Below, piece by piece: positions 45,069-56,173 of a stretch of 64,000 nucleotides of DNA; position 1 is the first letter of the stretch; every line of letters starts with the position of its first letter. Both the position numbers and the translations under genes were made by a program. The stretch covers positions 868,001 through 932,000 of the forward strand of contig NZ_JACXXO010000001.1 in NCBI RefSeq assembly GCF_017980685.1, in the 5' to 3' direction. The notes beneath the pieces are model-generated. The model worked only from the letters and a program-made list of their open reading frames with translations, did not search any database and was not told the origin of the DNA. Origin of the DNA: Pseudomonas iridis. Its GTDB lineage: Bacteria > Pseudomonadota > Gammaproteobacteria > Pseudomonadales > Pseudomonadaceae.

Positions 45069-45563
45069 ATGCGCAGCTTTTTGAAAATTTCTTCTATTGT
45101 GTCCACGACTGCTCTGATCGCCGCTCTGGCGTTGCCGGCAAGCGCAATGGCTGTTGAGTTGAGCAACAGCAGCCCGTCCTATGGCGACAAGGTTCCTCTG
45201 ATTCACAACGATTACGGCAAAGATGTCGTCATCCGAAGTGACATCAGCATCGATGAACTGAAAAAGATGCGTGACACCGTCAGCGACCAATCGCGCCAGA
45301 TCGAAGAGCTCAAGCGCAGCAGCGGCTCCAGCTCCAGCTCCAGCGGCAAGGAAATCGACGAGTTGAAGAACAAGGTCAAAGAACAGGATCGTGAATTGGA
45401 TACTCTCGGCCGCCAGGTTGAAGAGCTCAAGCGCAACAGTGGCTCAAGCTCCAATTCGAGCAGCAGTGAAATTTCAAACCTGAAGCAGAAGATCAACGAT
45501 CAGGACCGAGCAATGGACCAGCTCAAACGTACCGTCGAGGATCTGAGCCGCAAGGTGAAATAA
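45069..45563 (+). CDS. Secreted coiled-coil protein with internal duplication
   Basis: The 164-residue protein has a Sec signal (MRSFLKISSIVSTTALIAAL, cleavage near AMA about residue 29). The mature part is a heptad coiled coil interrupted by two Ser-rich linkers. Two copies of an about 40-residue unit are clear: RQIEELKRSSGSSSSSSGKE then RQVEELKRNSGSSSNSSSSE, each continuing IDELKNKVKEQDRELD or ISNLKQKINDQDRAMD. AAGGAA precedes both GTG 45066 and ATG 45069; I take the ATG. Its fold recalls periplasmic tethers or YbgF/LppA-like coiled coils. Function unknown. Confidence 0.7.
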   Translation: MRSFLKISSIVSTTALIAALALPASAMAVELSNSSPSYGDKVPLIHNDYGKDVVIRSDISIDELKKMRDTVSDQSRQIEELKRSSGSSSSSSGKEIDELKNKVKEQDRELDTLGRQVEELKRNSGSSSNSSSSEISNLKQKINDQDRAMDQLKRTVEDLSRKVK

Positions 45564-45572
45564 AGGGGATCG

Positions 45573-45645
45573 TGCCCGAGACAGGAATCGAACCTGCGAC
45601 CTTCGCGTTACGAGTGCGCTGCTCTACCGGCTGAGCTACACGGGC
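45573..45645 (-). tRNA. tRNA-Thr (anticodon CGT)
   Basis: The minus strand gives a 73-base cloverleaf: acceptor GCCCGTG/CTCGGGC with one T-T mismatch, D-arm with AGCTCAGCCGGTAGAGC, anticodon loop CTCGTAA, T-loop GGTTCGATTCC. CCA is not encoded. A plausible promoter (TTGCGT-N16-TAGTTT) lies just upstream. Confidence 0.93.
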
Positions 45646-45741
45646 GGTGGGATAAAACTAGCACCGGTTTTCACAAACGCAAAGTTCGCAGCGCCTGCAC
45701 GGCTCACCGCAAGCTGCGATTTTTTATGGTTTTCCACAGAC

Positions 45742-45780
45742 AAAAAAATGCCCCGCCGTTTTCACGGCGGGGCATTTTTA
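45742..45780 (-). terminator. Terminator of the rimP-pnp operon
   Basis: ATGCCCCGCCGT (minus strand) pairs with ACGGCGGGGCAT, followed by TTTTTTT. It lies 23 bases after the pnp stop. The A run on the other side also lets it work in the opposite direction. Confidence 0.92.
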
Positions 45781-45802
45781 TTGCGCTAAAGCTTTGGGGT
45801 GA

Positions 45803-47908
45803 TTAAACGCCCGAAGCCTTGGCCGCTGCCACGTCTTTGATGGACAGCTTGATACGGCCGCGGTTGTCCACGTCCAGTACCAGTACTTCCACTTCCTGGC
45901 CTTCTTTCAGGATGTCGGTCACTTTCTCAACGCGAGCGTCGCTCAGCATCGAGATGTGAACCAGACCGTCCTTGCCCGGCAGGATGTTGACGAATGCGCC
46001 GAAGTCGACGATGCGCTCAACCTTGCCGACGTAGATCTTGCCGATCTCGGCTTCAGCGGTGATGCCCAGAACGCGCTGACGTGCAGCTTCAGCAGCTTCC
46101 TTGGTTTCGCCGAAGATCTTGATCGAACCGTCGTCTTCGATGTCGATCGAAGCCTTGGTTTCTTCGCAGATCGCACGGATGGTCGCGCCACCTTTACCGA
46201 TAACATCACGGATCTTGTCGGTGTCGATTTTCATCGCGATCATGGTCGGAGCATTTTCCGACAGCTCGTTACGCGACTGACCAATGATCTGGTTCATCTG
46301 GCCGAGGATGTTCAGGCGCGCTTCCAGGGCTTGGCCCAGAGCGATTTCCATGATCTCTTCGGTGATGCCCTTGATCTTGATGTCCATCTGCAGCGCGGTC
46401 ACACCTTTGGCGGTACCCGCTACTTTGAAGTCCATGTCGCCCAGGTGGTCTTCGTCACCGAGGATGTCGGTCAGGATGGCGAACTTCTCGCCTTCTTTAA
46501 CCAGACCCATGGCGATACCGGCAACCGGCGCCTTCATCGGCACACCGGCGTCCATCAGAGCCAGGGAAGCGCCGCACACGGAAGCCATCGAGCTCGAACC
46601 GTTCGATTCGGTGATTTCCGAGACAACACGGATGGTGTACGGGAACACGTCAGCGGCAGGCAGCATGGCGGCAATCGAACGACGGGCCAGACGGCCGTGA
46701 CCGATTTCGCGACGACCAGCACCACCCATGCGACCACACTCGCCCACCGAGAACGGAGGGAAGTTGTAGTGCAGCATGAACGGGTCTTTTTTCTCGCCTT
46801 CCAGGGTGTCCAGCAGTTGTGCGTCACGGGCAGTACCCAGAGTCGCGACTACCAGAGCCTGGGTTTCACCACGGGTGAACAAAGCCGAACCGTGAGTCTT
46901 CGGCAGAACGCCGACTTCGATGTTCAGCGGACGTACGGTTTTGGTGTCGCGACCGTCGATACGTGGCTTGCCGTTTACGATGTTTTCGCGAACGGTGCGG
47001 TATTCGATTTCGCCGAAAGCAGCTTTGACGTCGCTGGACGAAGGCTGGCCTTCTTCACCGGACAGCTTGGCCACAACCTGATCCTTCAACTCGCCCAGGC
47101 GAGCATAACGGTCGGCCTTGACTGTGATGGTGTAGGCGTCGGAGATCGCAGTGCCGAACTCGGAGCGGATAGCGCCCAGCAGTTCAGTCGCTTCGGCTTG
47201 TGGAGCCCAGGCCCAGGTAGGCTTGGCAGCTTCAGCAGCCAGTTCTTTAACAGCGTTGATCACAACCTGAAACTCGTCGTGAGCAAACAGTACAGCGCCC
47301 AGCATCTGGTCTTCGGTCAGCTCTTTGGCTTCCGATTCAACCATCAACACGGCTTCCGAGGTACCGGCAACGACCATGTCCAGGCTCGATGCTTTCTGCT
47401 GCTCGTAAGTCGGGTTCAGCAGGTAGCCGGTGCTTTCGTGGAAAGCAACGCGAGCGGCGCCGATCGGACCGTCGAACGGGATGCCCGAGATGGCCAGGGC
47501 AGCCGAAGTACCGATCATCGCAGCGACGTCCGGATCGGTCTTTTTGCTGGTGGAAACGACGGTGCAGACAACCTGCACTTCGTTCATGAAACCTTCTGGG
47601 AACAGCGGACGGATCGGACGGTCGATCAGTCGGGAAGTCAGGGTTTCTTTCTCGGAAGGACGGCCTTCGCGCTTGAAGAAACCGCCAGGGATCTTACCGG
47701 CAGCGTAAGTCTTTTCCTGGTAGTGAACGGAAAGAGGGAAGAAGCCTTTGCTTGGGTCTGCGTGCTTGGCGCCAACAACGGTCACCAGTACGGTCACGTC
47801 GTCATCAACAGTAACCAGCACTGCGCCGGAGGCTTGACGGGCAATACGGCCTGTCTCGAGGGTAACGGTCGACTGACCGAACTGGAATTTTTTGATTACC
47901 GGGTTCAC
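45803..47908 (-). CDS. pnp: Polyribonucleotide nucleotidyltransferase (PNPase)
   Basis: The 701-residue phosphorolytic 3'-5' exoribonuclease is a degradosome component. It has two RNase PH domains ([21 protein letters not shown], seen in its key [12 protein letters not shown], about 85-95; [13 protein letters not shown] and [13 protein letters not shown] about 400), a KH domain ([11 protein letters not shown] about 560) and a C-terminal S1 domain ([24 protein letters not shown], key residues FGAFV). Translation begins at GTG 47908 behind AGGTAGGACACC. It is the last gene of the rimP-nusA-infB-rbfA-truB-rpsO-pnp run and is usually autoregulated through its leader. Confidence 0.97.
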   Translation of the reverse strand: MNPVIKKFQFGQSTVTLETGRIARQASGAVLVTVDDDVTVLVTVVGAKHADPSKGFFPLSVHYQEKTYAAGKIPGGFFKREGRPSEKETLTSRLIDRPIRPLFPEGFMNEVQVVCTVVSTSKKTDPDVAAMIGTSAALAISGIPFDGPIGAARVAFHESTGYLLNPTYEQQKASSLDMVVAGTSEAVLMVESEAKELTEDQMLGAVLFAHDEFQVVINAVKELAAEAAKPTWAWAPQAEATELLGAIRSEFGTAISDAYTITVKADRYARLGELKDQVVAKLSGEEGQPSSSDVKAAFGEIEYRTVRENIVNGKPRIDGRDTKTVRPLNIEVGVLPKTHGSALFTRGETQALVVATLGTARDAQLLDTLEGEKKDPFMLHYNFPPFSVGECGRMGGAGRREIGHGRLARRSIAAMLPAADVFPYTIRVVSEITESNGSSSMASVCGASLALMDAGVPMKAPVAGIAMGLVKEGEKFAILTDILGDEDHLGDMDFKVAGTAKGVTALQMDIKIKGITEEIMEIALGQALEARLNILGQMNQIIGQSRNELSENAPTMIAMKIDTDKIRDVIGKGGATIRAICEETKASIDIEDDGSIKIFGETKEAAEAARQRVLGITAEAEIGKIYVGKVERIVDFGAFVNILPGKDGLVHISMLSDARVEKVTDILKEGQEVEVLVLDVDNRGRIKLSIKDVAAAKASGV

Positions 47909-48037
47909 GGTGTCCTACCTTCTTTGTGGCTCTTGGGGAACTGGTTTCTTGCGAAATTCTTGGGCAATGCCGGGAATCGGCCCGACGCCTGTCCAGGGTA
48001 AAACGTGTATCCAGATAAAACTTGAGGCTGGGAGCCT

Positions 48038-48066
48038 GCCGGAAGCCCGCGGAAAACCGCGGACGT
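48038..48066 (-). other. Hairpin in the rpsO-pnp gap
   Basis: On the minus strand CCGCGG-tttt-CCGCGG, extended by GCTTCCGGCAGGC. It lies about 40 bases after the rpsO stop and 130 bases before pnp, where E. coli has the rpsO attenuator and RNase III processing stem. There is no T run, so processing or partial attenuation is more likely than termination. Confidence 0.5.
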
Positions 48067-48101
48067 CTGACAAACAACCAACCTCAGAGCGCAATCGCTT
48101 A

Positions 48102-48371
48102 TTAGCGACGCAGACCCAGGCGACCGATAAGAGTCTGATAACGACCCAGATCCTTGCCTTTCAGGTAGTCCAGCAGCTTGCGACGCTGGTTTACCATGCG
48201 GATCAGACCACGACGGGAGTGGTGATCTTTACCGTTGGCCTTGAAGTGACCCTGCAGCTTGTTGATGTTGTGGGTCAGCAGTGCAACTTGCACTTCTGGC
48301 GAACCAGTGTCACCAACAGCTTGCTGGTAGTCAGCAACGATTTGAGCTTTTTCTTGAACGTCGAGAGCCAT
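48102..48371 (-). CDS. rpsO: 30S ribosomal protein S15
   Basis: The 89-residue protein is exactly the usual length, with conserved [16 protein letters not shown] (about 21) and [15 protein letters not shown] (about 41) that bind 16S rRNA helix 22. It starts at ATG 48371 behind AAAGGATTGCC. In E. coli it represses its own mRNA. It is in the canonical position between truB and pnp. Confidence 0.98.
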   Translation of the reverse strand: MALDVQEKAQIVADYQQAVGDTGSPEVQVALLTHNINKLQGHFKANGKDHHSRRGLIRMVNQRRKLLDYLKGKDLGRYQTLIGRLGLRR

Positions 48372-48513
48372 GAGGCAATCCTTTTATCAGGAAACTGTTT
48401 CAGAGAAACAGCTTCAACAGGCCAGGGACAAATCCCTGTATCTATAAATGAGTCGTGACCGTGCCTGTTAACAGCCACACTCGCCAGCCTGCTGTTACAC
48501 AGGCTGGTTTCGG

Positions 48514-49431
48514 TCATTCTGACCGAATCAAACGACGTGGCGCGATGCGCCCGTCTTCGCTCACTTCACCGATGCCGATGAAGCGACCATTGTGATCCTG
48601 TACCCGCACCATGCCGAACTTCGGAGCATCCGGGGCACGTACCGGCTGGCCGTTGAGCCAGTAGAACGCGCTCGCTTCCGAGAAGTGCAGCAGCGGCCAA
48701 TCCAGCAAGCCGCTGTCCGATGGCATCAGGAAGCGGTCGACCGCTTCGTTGCCGCCTTCGGCATGTACCGCTTCAAGCTCTTCGAGGGTAACGGTCTGCG
48801 CCAGAGTGAAAGGCCCGGCCTGGGTACGACGCAATTCTGCGACGTACGCACCACAACCGAGTTGCTCACCAATATCCTCCACCAGGGTGCGGATATAGGT
48901 GCCCTTGCTGCAATCCACCGCAAGCCGCGCAGTATCGCCTTCGAAGGCCAGTAATTCCAAGCGCGCAATAGTAACAGAACGCGGTTCACGCTCCACTACT
49001 TCGCCTGCACGTGCCAGCTTGTACAGCGGCTGGCCATCACGCTTGAGCGCTGAGTACATCGGCGGTATCTGACTGATTTGGCCGCGAAAATTCGGCAACG
49101 CAGCCTCGACATCGGCGCGACCAACGGTCACCGGGCGCTCCTGCAAAACCTCACCTTCGGCATCCGCCGTGGTGGTGGTCTTGCCCAACTGCGCCAGGGT
49201 TTCATAACCCTTGTCGGAATCGAGCAGGTACTGCGAGAACTTGGTGGCCTCACCGAAGCACAGCGGCAGTACACCGGTGGCCAGTGGGTCGAGACTACCA
49301 GTATGCCCGGCTTTCTCGGCGTTGAGCAGCCAGCGAACCTTCTGCAGCGCGGCGTTTGAGGTGAACCCCAGCGGCTTGTCGAGCAGGATGATGCCGCTGA
49401 CGTTACGACGGATACGTTTGACCTGAGCCAC
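48514..49431 (-). CDS. truB: tRNA pseudouridine-55 synthase
   Basis: The 305-residue enzyme makes pseudouridine 55 in the tRNA T-arm. The catalytic Asp is D48 in [20 protein letters not shown]-like [13 protein letters not shown] (13-25) and [17 protein letters not shown] follow, then a C-terminal PUA-type RNA-binding segment. Translation is taken from GTG 49431 behind AAGGAGTAACTCG. The frame is open to 49491, inside rbfA, but without support. It starts 4 bases after the rbfA stop. Confidence 0.96.
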   Translation of the reverse strand: MAQVKRIRRNVSGIILLDKPLGFTSNAALQKVRWLLNAEKAGHTGSLDPLATGVLPLCFGEATKFSQYLLDSDKGYETLAQLGKTTTTADAEGEVLQERPVTVGRADVEAALPNFRGQISQIPPMYSALKRDGQPLYKLARAGEVVEREPRSVTIARLELLAFEGDTARLAVDCSKGTYIRTLVEDIGEQLGCGAYVAELRRTQAGPFTLAQTVTLEELEAVHAEGGNEAVDRFLMPSDSGLLDWPLLHFSEASAFYWLNGQPVRAPDAPKFGMVRVQDHNGRFIGIGEVSEDGRIAPRRLIRSE

Positions 49432-49435
49432 CGAG

Positions 49436-49837
49436 TTACTCCTTGGTGTCTTCAGGTGCTGGAACGACAACGTGCTGATTGTCTTCAGCAACAGCGCGCT
49501 CGATCAGCGCCGACAGGTGCGCACCACGGACAACGGATTCGTCGTAGTGGAAGTGCAATTGCGGCACGCTGCGCAGCTTCATTTCGCGGGCCAGTTGCAT
49601 ACGCAGGAAACCTGCGGCGGCATTCAGTACCTTGATGCTTTGCGCGATGTCTTCTGCGTTGTCCTGCCCCATCACGGTGATGAAAATCTTGGCGTGACCG
49701 ACGTCACGGCTGACTTCCACTGCGGTAATAGTCACCAGGCCGACGCGCGGATCTTTGACTTCACGACGGATCAGCTGGGCCAGCTCACGCTGCATCTGAT
49801 CGCCGATACGTTGGGTACGGCTGTATTCTTTTGCCAT
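49436..49837 (-). CDS. rbfA: Ribosome-binding factor A
   Basis: The 133-residue KH-fold protein needed for late 30S maturation has family marks [15 protein letters not shown] (about 10), [17 protein letters not shown] and [14 protein letters not shown] (about 90). The length is usual. It lies between infB and truB in the conserved operon; a hairpin separates it from infB. Confidence 0.96.
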   Translation of the reverse strand: MAKEYSRTQRIGDQMQRELAQLIRREVKDPRVGLVTITAVEVSRDVGHAKIFITVMGQDNAEDIAQSIKVLNAAAGFLRMQLAREMKLRSVPQLHFHYDESVVRGAHLSALIERAVAEDNQHVVVPAPEDTKE

Positions 49838-49889
49838 GATTTGTTACCTGTTACTGCCCCACGGTGAAACCCGCAAGGTCTGAAAGCGG

Positions 49890-49927
49890 CAAACGCCCGG
49901 CCTGACAAAAGCCAGACCGGGCGTTGC
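49890..49927 (-). other. Strong hairpin between infB and rbfA
   Basis: AACGCCCGGTCTG pairs with CAGGCCGGGCGTT on the minus strand with one mismatch and a TTT only after it. It looks like an attenuator or RNA-stability element within the operon; the whole infB-rbfA gap is about 160 bases. The gap shows no gene. Confidence 0.65.
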
Positions 49928-49996
49928 GTTTAGAGTCCTGACGCCGTGCCGCGCATTTTCATGCGACGGCCCGACGCGGCCCTTGAAGTGCGCGAG

Positions 49997-52528
49997 TTAG
50001 AGGCTGCGAGCAACCTGAACCTTCTCGAAGACTTCGATCTTGTCGCCGACTTTGACGTCGTTGTAGCTCTTCACGCCGATACCGCATTCCATGCCGGCAC
50101 GTACTTCGGAAGCGTCATCCTTGAAGCGGCGCAGGGATTCCAGCTCGCCTTCGAAGATAACGATGTCTTCACGCAGTACACGGATCGGACGGTTACGGTG
50201 CACAACACCTTCGATCACCATGCAGCCTGCGATCGCGCCAAACTTCGGCGAACGGAACACGTCACGCACTTCGGCGACACCCAGAATGTTCTCGCGAACA
50301 TCGCTGCCGAGCATACCGGTCAGGGCTTTCTTGACGTCTTCGATGATGTCGTAGATCACGTTGTAGTAACGCATATCCAGACCTTCCTGCTCGACGATCT
50401 TCCGTGCGCCAGCATCGGCACGCACGTTGAAGCCGAACAGTACAGCGCTCGAAGCCAGTGCCAGGTTGGCATCGGACTCGGTGATACCACCGACACCGCC
50501 GCCGACTACGCGCACTTGCACTTCGTCGTTGCCCAGGCCATTCAGAGCGCCTTGCAGAGCTTCCAACGAACCACGGACGTCAGATTTGAGGACGATATTG
50601 AGCGTCTTCTTCTCTGCCTGACCCATGTTTTCGAAGATGTTTTCCAGCTTGCCGGCGTGAGCGCGAGCCAGTTTGACTTCGCGGAACTTGCCTTGACGGA
50701 ACAGAGCCACTTCACGGGCTTTCTTCTCGTCGGCAACCACACTCATCTCGTCGCCAGCGTCCGGGGTACCGTCCAGGCCGAGAATCTCGACAGGGATGGA
50801 AGGACCGGCTTCCTTGATTGGCTTGCCGTTCTCGTCGAGCATGGCACGCACGCGGCCATAGTTCGAACCGACCAGAACCATGTCGCCTTGGCGCAGGGTA
50901 CCGTCTTGCACCAGAACGGTTGCAACCGGGCCACGACCTTTGTCGAGACGCGATTCAACCACAACACCACGGCCTGGAGCCGACGGAGTCGCTTTCAGCT
51001 CGAGCACTTCAGCTTGCAGCAGAACGGCTTCAAGCAGGTCGTCCACGCCAGTACCGAGTTTCGCCGAAACCGATACGAACGGCGTTTCACCGCCCCACTC
51101 TTCCGACGTCACGCCGTGAACCGACAGTTCACTACGGATGCGATCGAGATCAGCGCCCGGCTTGTCGATCTTGTTCACTGCAACAACCAGTGGAACGCCA
51201 GCGGCTACCGCGTGCTGAACAGCTTCAATGGTCTGCGGCATCACGCCGTCGTCCGCTGCAACTACCAGGATCACGATGTCGGTCGCCTTGGCACCACGGG
51301 CACGCATTGCGGTAAACGCGGCGTGACCAGGGGTGTCGAGGAAGGTAACCATGCCGCGTTCGGTTTCAACGTGGTACGCACCGATGTGCTGGGTGATACC
51401 GCCGGCTTCGCCAGCAGCTACCTTGGCACGACGGATGTAGTCGAGCAGCGACGTCTTACCGTGGTCAACGTGGCCCATTACGGTCACAACTGGCGCACGG
51501 GAGAACGACTCACCTTCAAACTTCAGGGACTCGGCCAGGGAATCTTCCAGGGCGGTGTCGCTGACCAGGGTCACTTTGTGGCCCAGTTCTTCGGCTACCA
51601 GTTGAGCAGTTTCCTGATCAAGCACCTGGTTGATGGTCGCTGGAGTGCCCAGTTTGAACATGAACTTGATGATTTCAGCGGCCTTGACCGACATCTGATT
51701 GGCGAGATCGCCAACAGTGATGGTCTCGCCGATCTGCACATCACGCACGACAGGGCCGGTTGGGCTCTGGAAACCGTGAGCGTTGCGCTTCTTCAGCTTG
51801 GCCTTGCCGCGACCACCACGACGGAAGCCATCGCTTTCTTCGTCGGTAGTACGTGGCGCAACACGTGGCGCTGGCGCTTTCTCTTTGACCGATGCGCGAT
51901 GCGGAGCGTTTTTGCGCTCGCCATCACCACCGCCACTGCGACGATTGTTGTCGTCGGCACGTGGTTTGTCCGGACGGCGCTGTTCGTTCTGCTTGTTACG
52001 AACGTCAGCAGACGGCGCTGGAGCGGCGGCAACCACCGGCGCGCTTTCACGTACCGGCTCAGCAACTGCAGCAGGAGCTGCAACGGCGGCGCTAGTCGCG
52101 GTTTGCGCAGAGCCAGGATTGCGGCGTGCTTCTTCTTCGGCGCGCTGCTTGGCTTCTTGCTCAGTCTTCTGGCGGGCAGCATTTTCTACTGCGCGACGCT
52201 CATCCAGTTCACGCTTGCGCTCGGCTTCGATTTCTTCCGGGCTGCGCTGTACGAAAACTTTCTTTTTGCGAACTTCAACGCTGATGCTCTTGCTACCAGC
52301 CACACGCAGGGTGCTGGTGGTTTTACGCTGCAGCGTGATCTTGCGTGGTTCTTCCACTTTCGCCTTGTGGCTGCTTTTCAAGTGAGTCAGCAAAGATTGC
52401 TTCTCACTGTCAGTCACATTTTCTTCGGCGGCGGTGTGCGGCAGACCTGCCTCACGCATCTGCTGCAACAGGCGCTCTACCGGTGTTTTGACCTCATCGG
52501 CCAGTTGTTTCACCGTGACTTGCGTCAT
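49997..52528 (-). CDS. infB: Translation initiation factor IF-2
   Basis: The 843-residue GTPase delivers fMet-tRNA to the 30S subunit. It has an N-terminal IF2N domain ([20 protein letters not shown]), a long charged, Ala/Arg/Glu-rich low-complexity region (about 95-250), a second IF2N ([18 protein letters not shown] about 270), the G domain with G1 GHVDHGKT (352-359), G3 DTPGHAAF and G4 NKIDKPGA, and C-terminal domains ending [10 protein letters not shown]. It starts at ATG 52528, 27 bases after nusA. Confidence 0.98.
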   Translation of the reverse strand: MTQVTVKQLADEVKTPVERLLQQMREAGLPHTAAEENVTDSEKQSLLTHLKSSHKAKVEEPRKITLQRKTTSTLRVAGSKSISVEVRKKKVFVQRSPEEIEAERKRELDERRAVENAARQKTEQEAKQRAEEEARRNPGSAQTATSAAVAAPAAVAEPVRESAPVVAAAPAPSADVRNKQNEQRRPDKPRADDNNRRSGGGDGERKNAPHRASVKEKAPAPRVAPRTTDEESDGFRRGGRGKAKLKKRNAHGFQSPTGPVVRDVQIGETITVGDLANQMSVKAAEIIKFMFKLGTPATINQVLDQETAQLVAEELGHKVTLVSDTALEDSLAESLKFEGESFSRAPVVTVMGHVDHGKTSLLDYIRRAKVAAGEAGGITQHIGAYHVETERGMVTFLDTPGHAAFTAMRARGAKATDIVILVVAADDGVMPQTIEAVQHAVAAGVPLVVAVNKIDKPGADLDRIRSELSVHGVTSEEWGGETPFVSVSAKLGTGVDDLLEAVLLQAEVLELKATPSAPGRGVVVESRLDKGRGPVATVLVQDGTLRQGDMVLVGSNYGRVRAMLDENGKPIKEAGPSIPVEILGLDGTPDAGDEMSVVADEKKAREVALFRQGKFREVKLARAHAGKLENIFENMGQAEKKTLNIVLKSDVRGSLEALQGALNGLGNDEVQVRVVGGGVGGITESDANLALASSAVLFGFNVRADAGARKIVEQEGLDMRYYNVIYDIIEDVKKALTGMLGSDVRENILGVAEVRDVFRSPKFGAIAGCMVIEGVVHRNRPIRVLREDIVIFEGELESLRRFKDDASEVRAGMECGIGVKSYNDVKVGDKIEVFEKVQVARSL

Positions 52529-52555
52529 GCACTTCTCTCCTCAGGCCGCGCCTAA

Positions 52556-54037
52556 TTACTCGAACCAATGGGCTCGGGCGGCCATGATCAACTTGCCGGC
52601 ACGATCATCGTCAATGCCGTCGATGTCGAGCAGGTCGTCAATAGACTGCTCGGCCAGGTCTTCGCGGGTAATTACGCCGCGCACCGCCAGTTCCATCGCC
52701 AAATCCTTGTCCATACCCTCAAGCGAGAGCAGGTCTTCGGCCGGATGGGCGTCTGCCAGCTTTTCCTCAGTAGCGATGGCTTTGGTCAACAAACGATCCT
52801 TGGCACGAGCGCGAAGCTCGTTGACGGTATCTTCGTCAAAGCCGTCGATGTTGAGCATTTCTTCCAACGGTACGTAGGCAATCTCTTCCAGGCTGGTGAA
52901 GCCTTCATCTACCAGCACCTGCGCCAGGTCTTCGTCGACTTCCAGCTCGTCAATGAAGTTGCGCAGGATGTCGCCGGTTTCTGCTTGCTGCTTAGCCTGG
53001 ATGTCCGATTCGGTCATCACGTTCAGGGTCCAGCCAGTCAACTGGCTTGCCAGACGCACGTTCTGACCACCACGACCGATGGCCTGAGCCAGATTGTCTG
53101 CGCCAACGGCGATGTCCATTGCATGGGCATCTTCGTCAACGATAATTGCCGCAACCTCGGCCGGGGACATGGCGTTGATCACGAACTGAGCCGGGTTGTC
53201 GTCCCACAGGACGATATCAACACGCTCACCGCCCAACTCACCCGACACTGCCTGGACGCGCGAACCGCGCATACCGATGCAAGCGCCTTGCGGGTCGATG
53301 CGTTTGTCCTTGGAGCGGACGGCGATCTTGGCACGCGAACCCGGGTCACGGGACGCAGCCATTACTTCGATCAGACCTTCAGCAATTTCCGGCACTTCGA
53401 TGCGGAACAGCTCGATCAGCATTTCCGGCGCGGTACGCGACAGGATCAGCTGCGGGCCGCGATTCTCGGTGCGGATTTCCTTGAGCAGCGCACGCAGACG
53501 CACGCCTACACGGAAGGTTTCGCGAGAAATGATGTCTTCACGAGCCAGCAACGCCTCGGCGTTGTTGCCCAGATCGACGATCACGTTGTCGCGGGTCACT
53601 TTCTTCACGGTGCCGGAGATGATTTCTCCAAGGCGCTCGCGATAGGCGTCGACCACTTGAGCGCGCTCAGCTTCACGCACTTTCTGCACAATGACTTGCT
53701 TGGCAGTCTGTGCAGCAATGCGGCCGAACTCGATGGAGTCGATTTTTTCTTCAACGACGTCGCCAACGTTGGCACCAGGATGCGTTTCGGCAACCTTGCT
53801 CGGCCAGGTTTCGATAGCCGGATCGTCAAGATCATTCTCTTCGACGACCGTCCAGCGACGGAAAGTTTCGTATGCCCCGGTGTGGCGGTTAATTTCCACA
53901 CGCAGGTCAACTTCGTCTTCAAAACGCTTTTTGGTAGCAGTGGCCAGAGCCAGCTCCAGCGCTTCAAAAATTACGCTTGCCGGTACGCCCTTTTCATTGG
54001 ATACCGACTCAACAACCAGCAGTACTTCTTTGCTCAT
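52556..54037 (-). CDS. nusA: Transcription termination/antitermination factor NusA
   Basis: The 493-residue RNA polymerase-associated factor has an N-terminal RNAP-binding domain, S1 domain ([22 protein letters not shown], key residues about 137-158), two KH domains ([19 protein letters not shown] about 250; [15 protein letters not shown] about 320) and two acidic C-terminal helix-hairpin-helix repeats typical of proteobacteria. ATG 54037 (MSKEVLL) behind GGCGAGGCG is preferred to the in-frame ATG at 54058. In E. coli NusA controls its own operon at hairpins upstream. Confidence 0.97.
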   Translation of the reverse strand: MSKEVLLVVESVSNEKGVPASVIFEALELALATATKKRFEDEVDLRVEINRHTGAYETFRRWTVVEENDLDDPAIETWPSKVAETHPGANVGDVVEEKIDSIEFGRIAAQTAKQVIVQKVREAERAQVVDAYRERLGEIISGTVKKVTRDNVIVDLGNNAEALLAREDIISRETFRVGVRLRALLKEIRTENRGPQLILSRTAPEMLIELFRIEVPEIAEGLIEVMAASRDPGSRAKIAVRSKDKRIDPQGACIGMRGSRVQAVSGELGGERVDIVLWDDNPAQFVINAMSPAEVAAIIVDEDAHAMDIAVGADNLAQAIGRGGQNVRLASQLTGWTLNVMTESDIQAKQQAETGDILRNFIDELEVDEDLAQVLVDEGFTSLEEIAYVPLEEMLNIDGFDEDTVNELRARAKDRLLTKAIATEEKLADAHPAEDLLSLEGMDKDLAMELAVRGVITREDLAEQSIDDLLDIDGIDDDRAGKLIMAARAHWFE

Positions 54038-54084
54038 CGTACGCCTCGCCTTTCGCAAGCCATTGGATCCGCGGGATCCGCGTC

Positions 54085-54543
54085 TCAGTCAAAACTGGGA
54101 ATAATGTTGGCCTTGTCGATCATATCGATCGGCAACAGAAATTCATGGTCATCTACCTGCACCACGACATCCTGTTCTTCTACACCGCGCAGAAGGCCCT
54201 GAAAGTTGCGTCGACCTTCAAAAGGCGAACGCAGCTTGATCTTCACTTGTGCACCGACAAACTGGGCGAACTGCTCGATAGTGAACAGTGGGCGCTCCAT
54301 GCCAGGCGAGGAAACTTCGAGGGTGTATTCAACGGTGATTGGATCTTCAACATCCAGGACACCGCTGATCTGACGGCTGACAATGGCGCAATCGTCCACC
54401 AGCACACCGCCCTCTTTATCGATATAAACGCGCAACATCGAGTGACGACCTTGAGCCGAAAACTCAATACCCCAGCATTCATAGCCTAGGGCCACGACCA
54501 CCGGGGCCAGCAAGGCCTGCAACTCTTCTAGCTTGCTCGACAC
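54085..54543 (-). CDS. rimP: Ribosome maturation factor RimP
   Basis: The 152-residue 30S assembly factor has the usual length, with [14 protein letters not shown] (about 19), [17 protein letters not shown] and [11 protein letters not shown] (about 79) characteristic of YhbC/RimP. Translation begins at GTG 54543. It is the first protein gene of the nusA operon, lying about 140 bases downstream of the initiator tRNA and behind terminator-like hairpins. Confidence 0.96.
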   Translation of the reverse strand: MSSKLEELQALLAPVVVALGYECWGIEFSAQGRHSMLRVYIDKEGGVLVDDCAIVSRQISGVLDVEDPITVEYTLEVSSPGMERPLFTIEQFAQFVGAQVKIKLRSPFEGRRNFQGLLRGVEEQDVVVQVDDHEFLLPIDMIDKANIIPSFD

Positions 54544-54581
54544 CTGAACCCCCTAGTGCATGTATGTGCATGCTATGCAGA

Positions 54582-54606
54582 ATAAAAAAATGGGCGAAAC
54601 GCCCAT
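54582..54606 (-). terminator. Terminator-like hairpin between metY and rimP
   Basis: On the minus strand GATGGGCG-ttt-CGCCCATTTTTTTATTC: a 7-bp stem with a tight loop and seven T. It lies about 40 bases before the rimP GTG, so polymerase coming from the tRNA must read through it to express rimP-nusA-infB. Confidence 0.85.
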
Positions 54607-54651
54607 CCTTGAAACGCCGTCGAACAGCGGCGTTGAAAGTGTCCAGCTAAC

Positions 54652-54677
54652 AAAAAGCCCCTTAAAAGGGGCTCTTT
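54652..54677 (-). terminator. Terminator after metY
   Basis: On the minus strand AAAGAGCCCCTTTTAAGGGGCTTTTTG: 7-bp stem AGCCCCTT/AAGGGGCT plus five T, starting 5 bases after the tRNA CCA end. Confidence 0.88.
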
Positions 54678-54681
54678 AAAC

Positions 54682-54758
<77 letters not shown>

Positions 54759-54774
54759 ACAAAGCTGGGGCGGA

Positions 54775-54803
54775 AGTATACGACCGATCCCTTATAGGGT
54801 CAA
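54775..54803 (-). promoter_or_regulatory. Strong sigma-70 promoter of metY (and nusA operon)
   Basis: On the minus strand TTGACC (54803-54798), exactly 17 bases, TATACT (54780-54775), then a GC-rich discriminator (TCCGCCCC), typical of stringently controlled stable-RNA promoters. The predicted start is about 10 bases before the tRNA. Confidence 0.8.
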
Positions 54804-54820
54804 TCTACCTTCCACCTGCA

Positions 54821-54843
54821 AGAAAGCCCGCAACAGCGGGCTA
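54821..54843 (-). terminator. Terminator after tRNA-Leu
   Basis: On the minus strand AGCCCGCTGTTGCGGGCTTTCTT: 7-bp stem with a short loop and an interrupted T run, 12 bases after the tRNA-Leu CCA end. Confidence 0.75.
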
Positions 54844-54854
54844 TCCTGACTAAT

Positions 54855-54940
54855 TGGTACCGAGAAGGGGACTCGAACCCCTACACCCTATGGGCACAAC
54901 CACCTCAAGGTTGCGTGTCTACCAATTCCACCACCTCGGC
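54855..54940 (-). tRNA. leuU: tRNA-Leu (anticodon GAG)
   Basis: An 86-base class II tRNA with long variable arm (TGCCCATAGGGTGT region), anticodon loop TTGAGGT between CAACC and GGTTG, and encoded CCA. It follows secG by 21 bases, the same order as secG-leuU in E. coli. Confidence 0.95.
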
Positions 54941-54961
54941 AAAACTACAGTGAAACCCTTC

Positions 54962-55348
54962 TTACTTTTGCTCTTGAGCTGGAGGTACGTCAGTCGCTGG
55001 AGAAGCCGACTTTTGCTCTTGAAGCACCGGGACATCATCAGAAGCCGGTTGTTGCTGCTTAGGTACTTCCAACACTGCTGGATCTGGCAAACCTGCTTGA
55101 GTCAGCTGATGAGCTTTCTCTTTAGCAAAGTAACCTAACCCCAAGCTGGTTATGAAGAAACCGGCGGCAAGTATAGCAGTAAACTTACTAAGAAAGGTAG
55201 AGGAACCTTGGCTTCCGAAGACAGTATTTGAAGCACCTGCTCCGAAAGACGCGCCAGCGTCCGCACCCTTACCCTGCTGCAGCAAAACCAGAGCAACTAC
55301 GCCCAATGCACCCAGCAGATGAAAAACGACTACGACTGTTTCCAGCAT
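54962..55348 (-). CDS. secG: Preprotein translocase subunit SecG
   Basis: The 128-residue inner-membrane protein has two helices ([20 protein letters not shown] at 4-23; [19 protein letters not shown] about 53-71) with the conserved [20 protein letters not shown] between them. The C-terminal tail is longer than in E. coli and Pro/Gln/Ala-rich. SecG assists SecYE in Sec export. ATG 55348 is chosen over the frame start at 55396. It lies 4 bases after tpiA and is followed by tRNA-Leu. Confidence 0.95.
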   Translation of the reverse strand: MLETVVVVFHLLGALGVVALVLLQQGKGADAGASFGAGASNTVFGSQGSSTFLSKFTAILAAGFFITSLGLGYFAKEKAHQLTQAGLPDPAVLEVPKQQQPASDDVPVLQEQKSASPATDVPPAQEQK

Positions 55349-55352
55349 TTTT

Positions 55353-56108
55353 TCAGTTTCCCGCGGCGCGACAGATCGCACCGAACTCATCTGCATTCAG
55401 GGAAGCTCCACCAATGAGCCCCCCATCGATATCCGGCATGCCGAACAGTTCGACCGCATTGGCCGCCTTCACGCTGCCGCCGTATAGAAGCCGCACACCT
55501 CGTGCGACTTCAGAATTCTCTGCCGCCAACTGCTCACGAATGGCTTTATGCACATCCTGAGCCTGCTGCGGCGTTGCGGTCAGCCCGGTACCAATGGCCC
55601 AGACCGGCTCGTAAGCTATTACCGCCTTGGCAAAAGCACCTACACCCAGCTCCTCAATGATGCTGCCCAGCTGACGCCCGACAACTTCAAGAGTTTTACC
55701 GGCTTCGCGCTGCTCAAGGGTTTCCCCTATACACAACACCGGAATCAAGCCACATGCCTGTGCCGCTGCGAACTTGCGATTCAGCATTCCGTCTCGCTCG
55801 CCCATCATCTGACGGCGTTCGGAGTGCCCGACAAGCACCAGGGAACAACCTGCATCCACCAACTGACTCGGCGCAATCTCACCGGTCAATGCACCTTGCA
55901 TGGATTCCACCGCAGAATTCTGCGCGCCGACCGAAATCGACTTGCCTTTCAAGCCATCAATCACTTGATTGATATGCAAGCAAGGCGGGAATACTGCGAC
56001 ATCAACACCGCTTGGCAAGGCCAGATGACGAAGGCCGTTGATCAGCTCAGCGACGCTGGCGCGGGTACCGTGCATCTTCCAGTTACCAGCTACCATAGGG
56101 CGACGCAT
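55353..56108 (-). CDS. tpiA: Triosephosphate isomerase
   Basis: The 251-residue TIM barrel interconverts dihydroxyacetone phosphate and glyceraldehyde-3-phosphate. Motifs: N-terminal VAGNWKMHG, catalytic His in [12 protein letters not shown] (about 95), catalytic Glu in [11 protein letters not shown] (about 167), and phosphate-binding [10 protein letters not shown] (about 209). It is in the order glmM-tpiA-secG, common in pseudomonads. Confidence 0.97.
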   Translation of the reverse strand: MRRPMVAGNWKMHGTRASVAELINGLRHLALPSGVDVAVFPPCLHINQVIDGLKGKSISVGAQNSAVESMQGALTGEIAPSQLVDAGCSLVLVGHSERRQMMGERDGMLNRKFAAAQACGLIPVLCIGETLEQREAGKTLEVVGRQLGSIIEELGVGAFAKAVIAYEPVWAIGTGLTATPQQAQDVHKAIREQLAAENSEVARGVRLLYGGSVKAANAVELFGMPDIDGGLIGGASLNADEFGAICRAAGN

Positions 56109-56173
56109 GCTGTACCTCGTCGGTCAAAGTGGGCGCAGATGTTACCCAACACAATCATGGCTTGCAAGCCGTA

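Noticed and set aside
45573..45645. tRNA-Thr as an integration site
   Set aside because: No partial duplicate of its 3' end and no integrase gene is in the window.
49946..52555. Plus-strand frame of 869 codons opposite infB
   Set aside because: Antisense shadow of IF-2, no recognisable domain.
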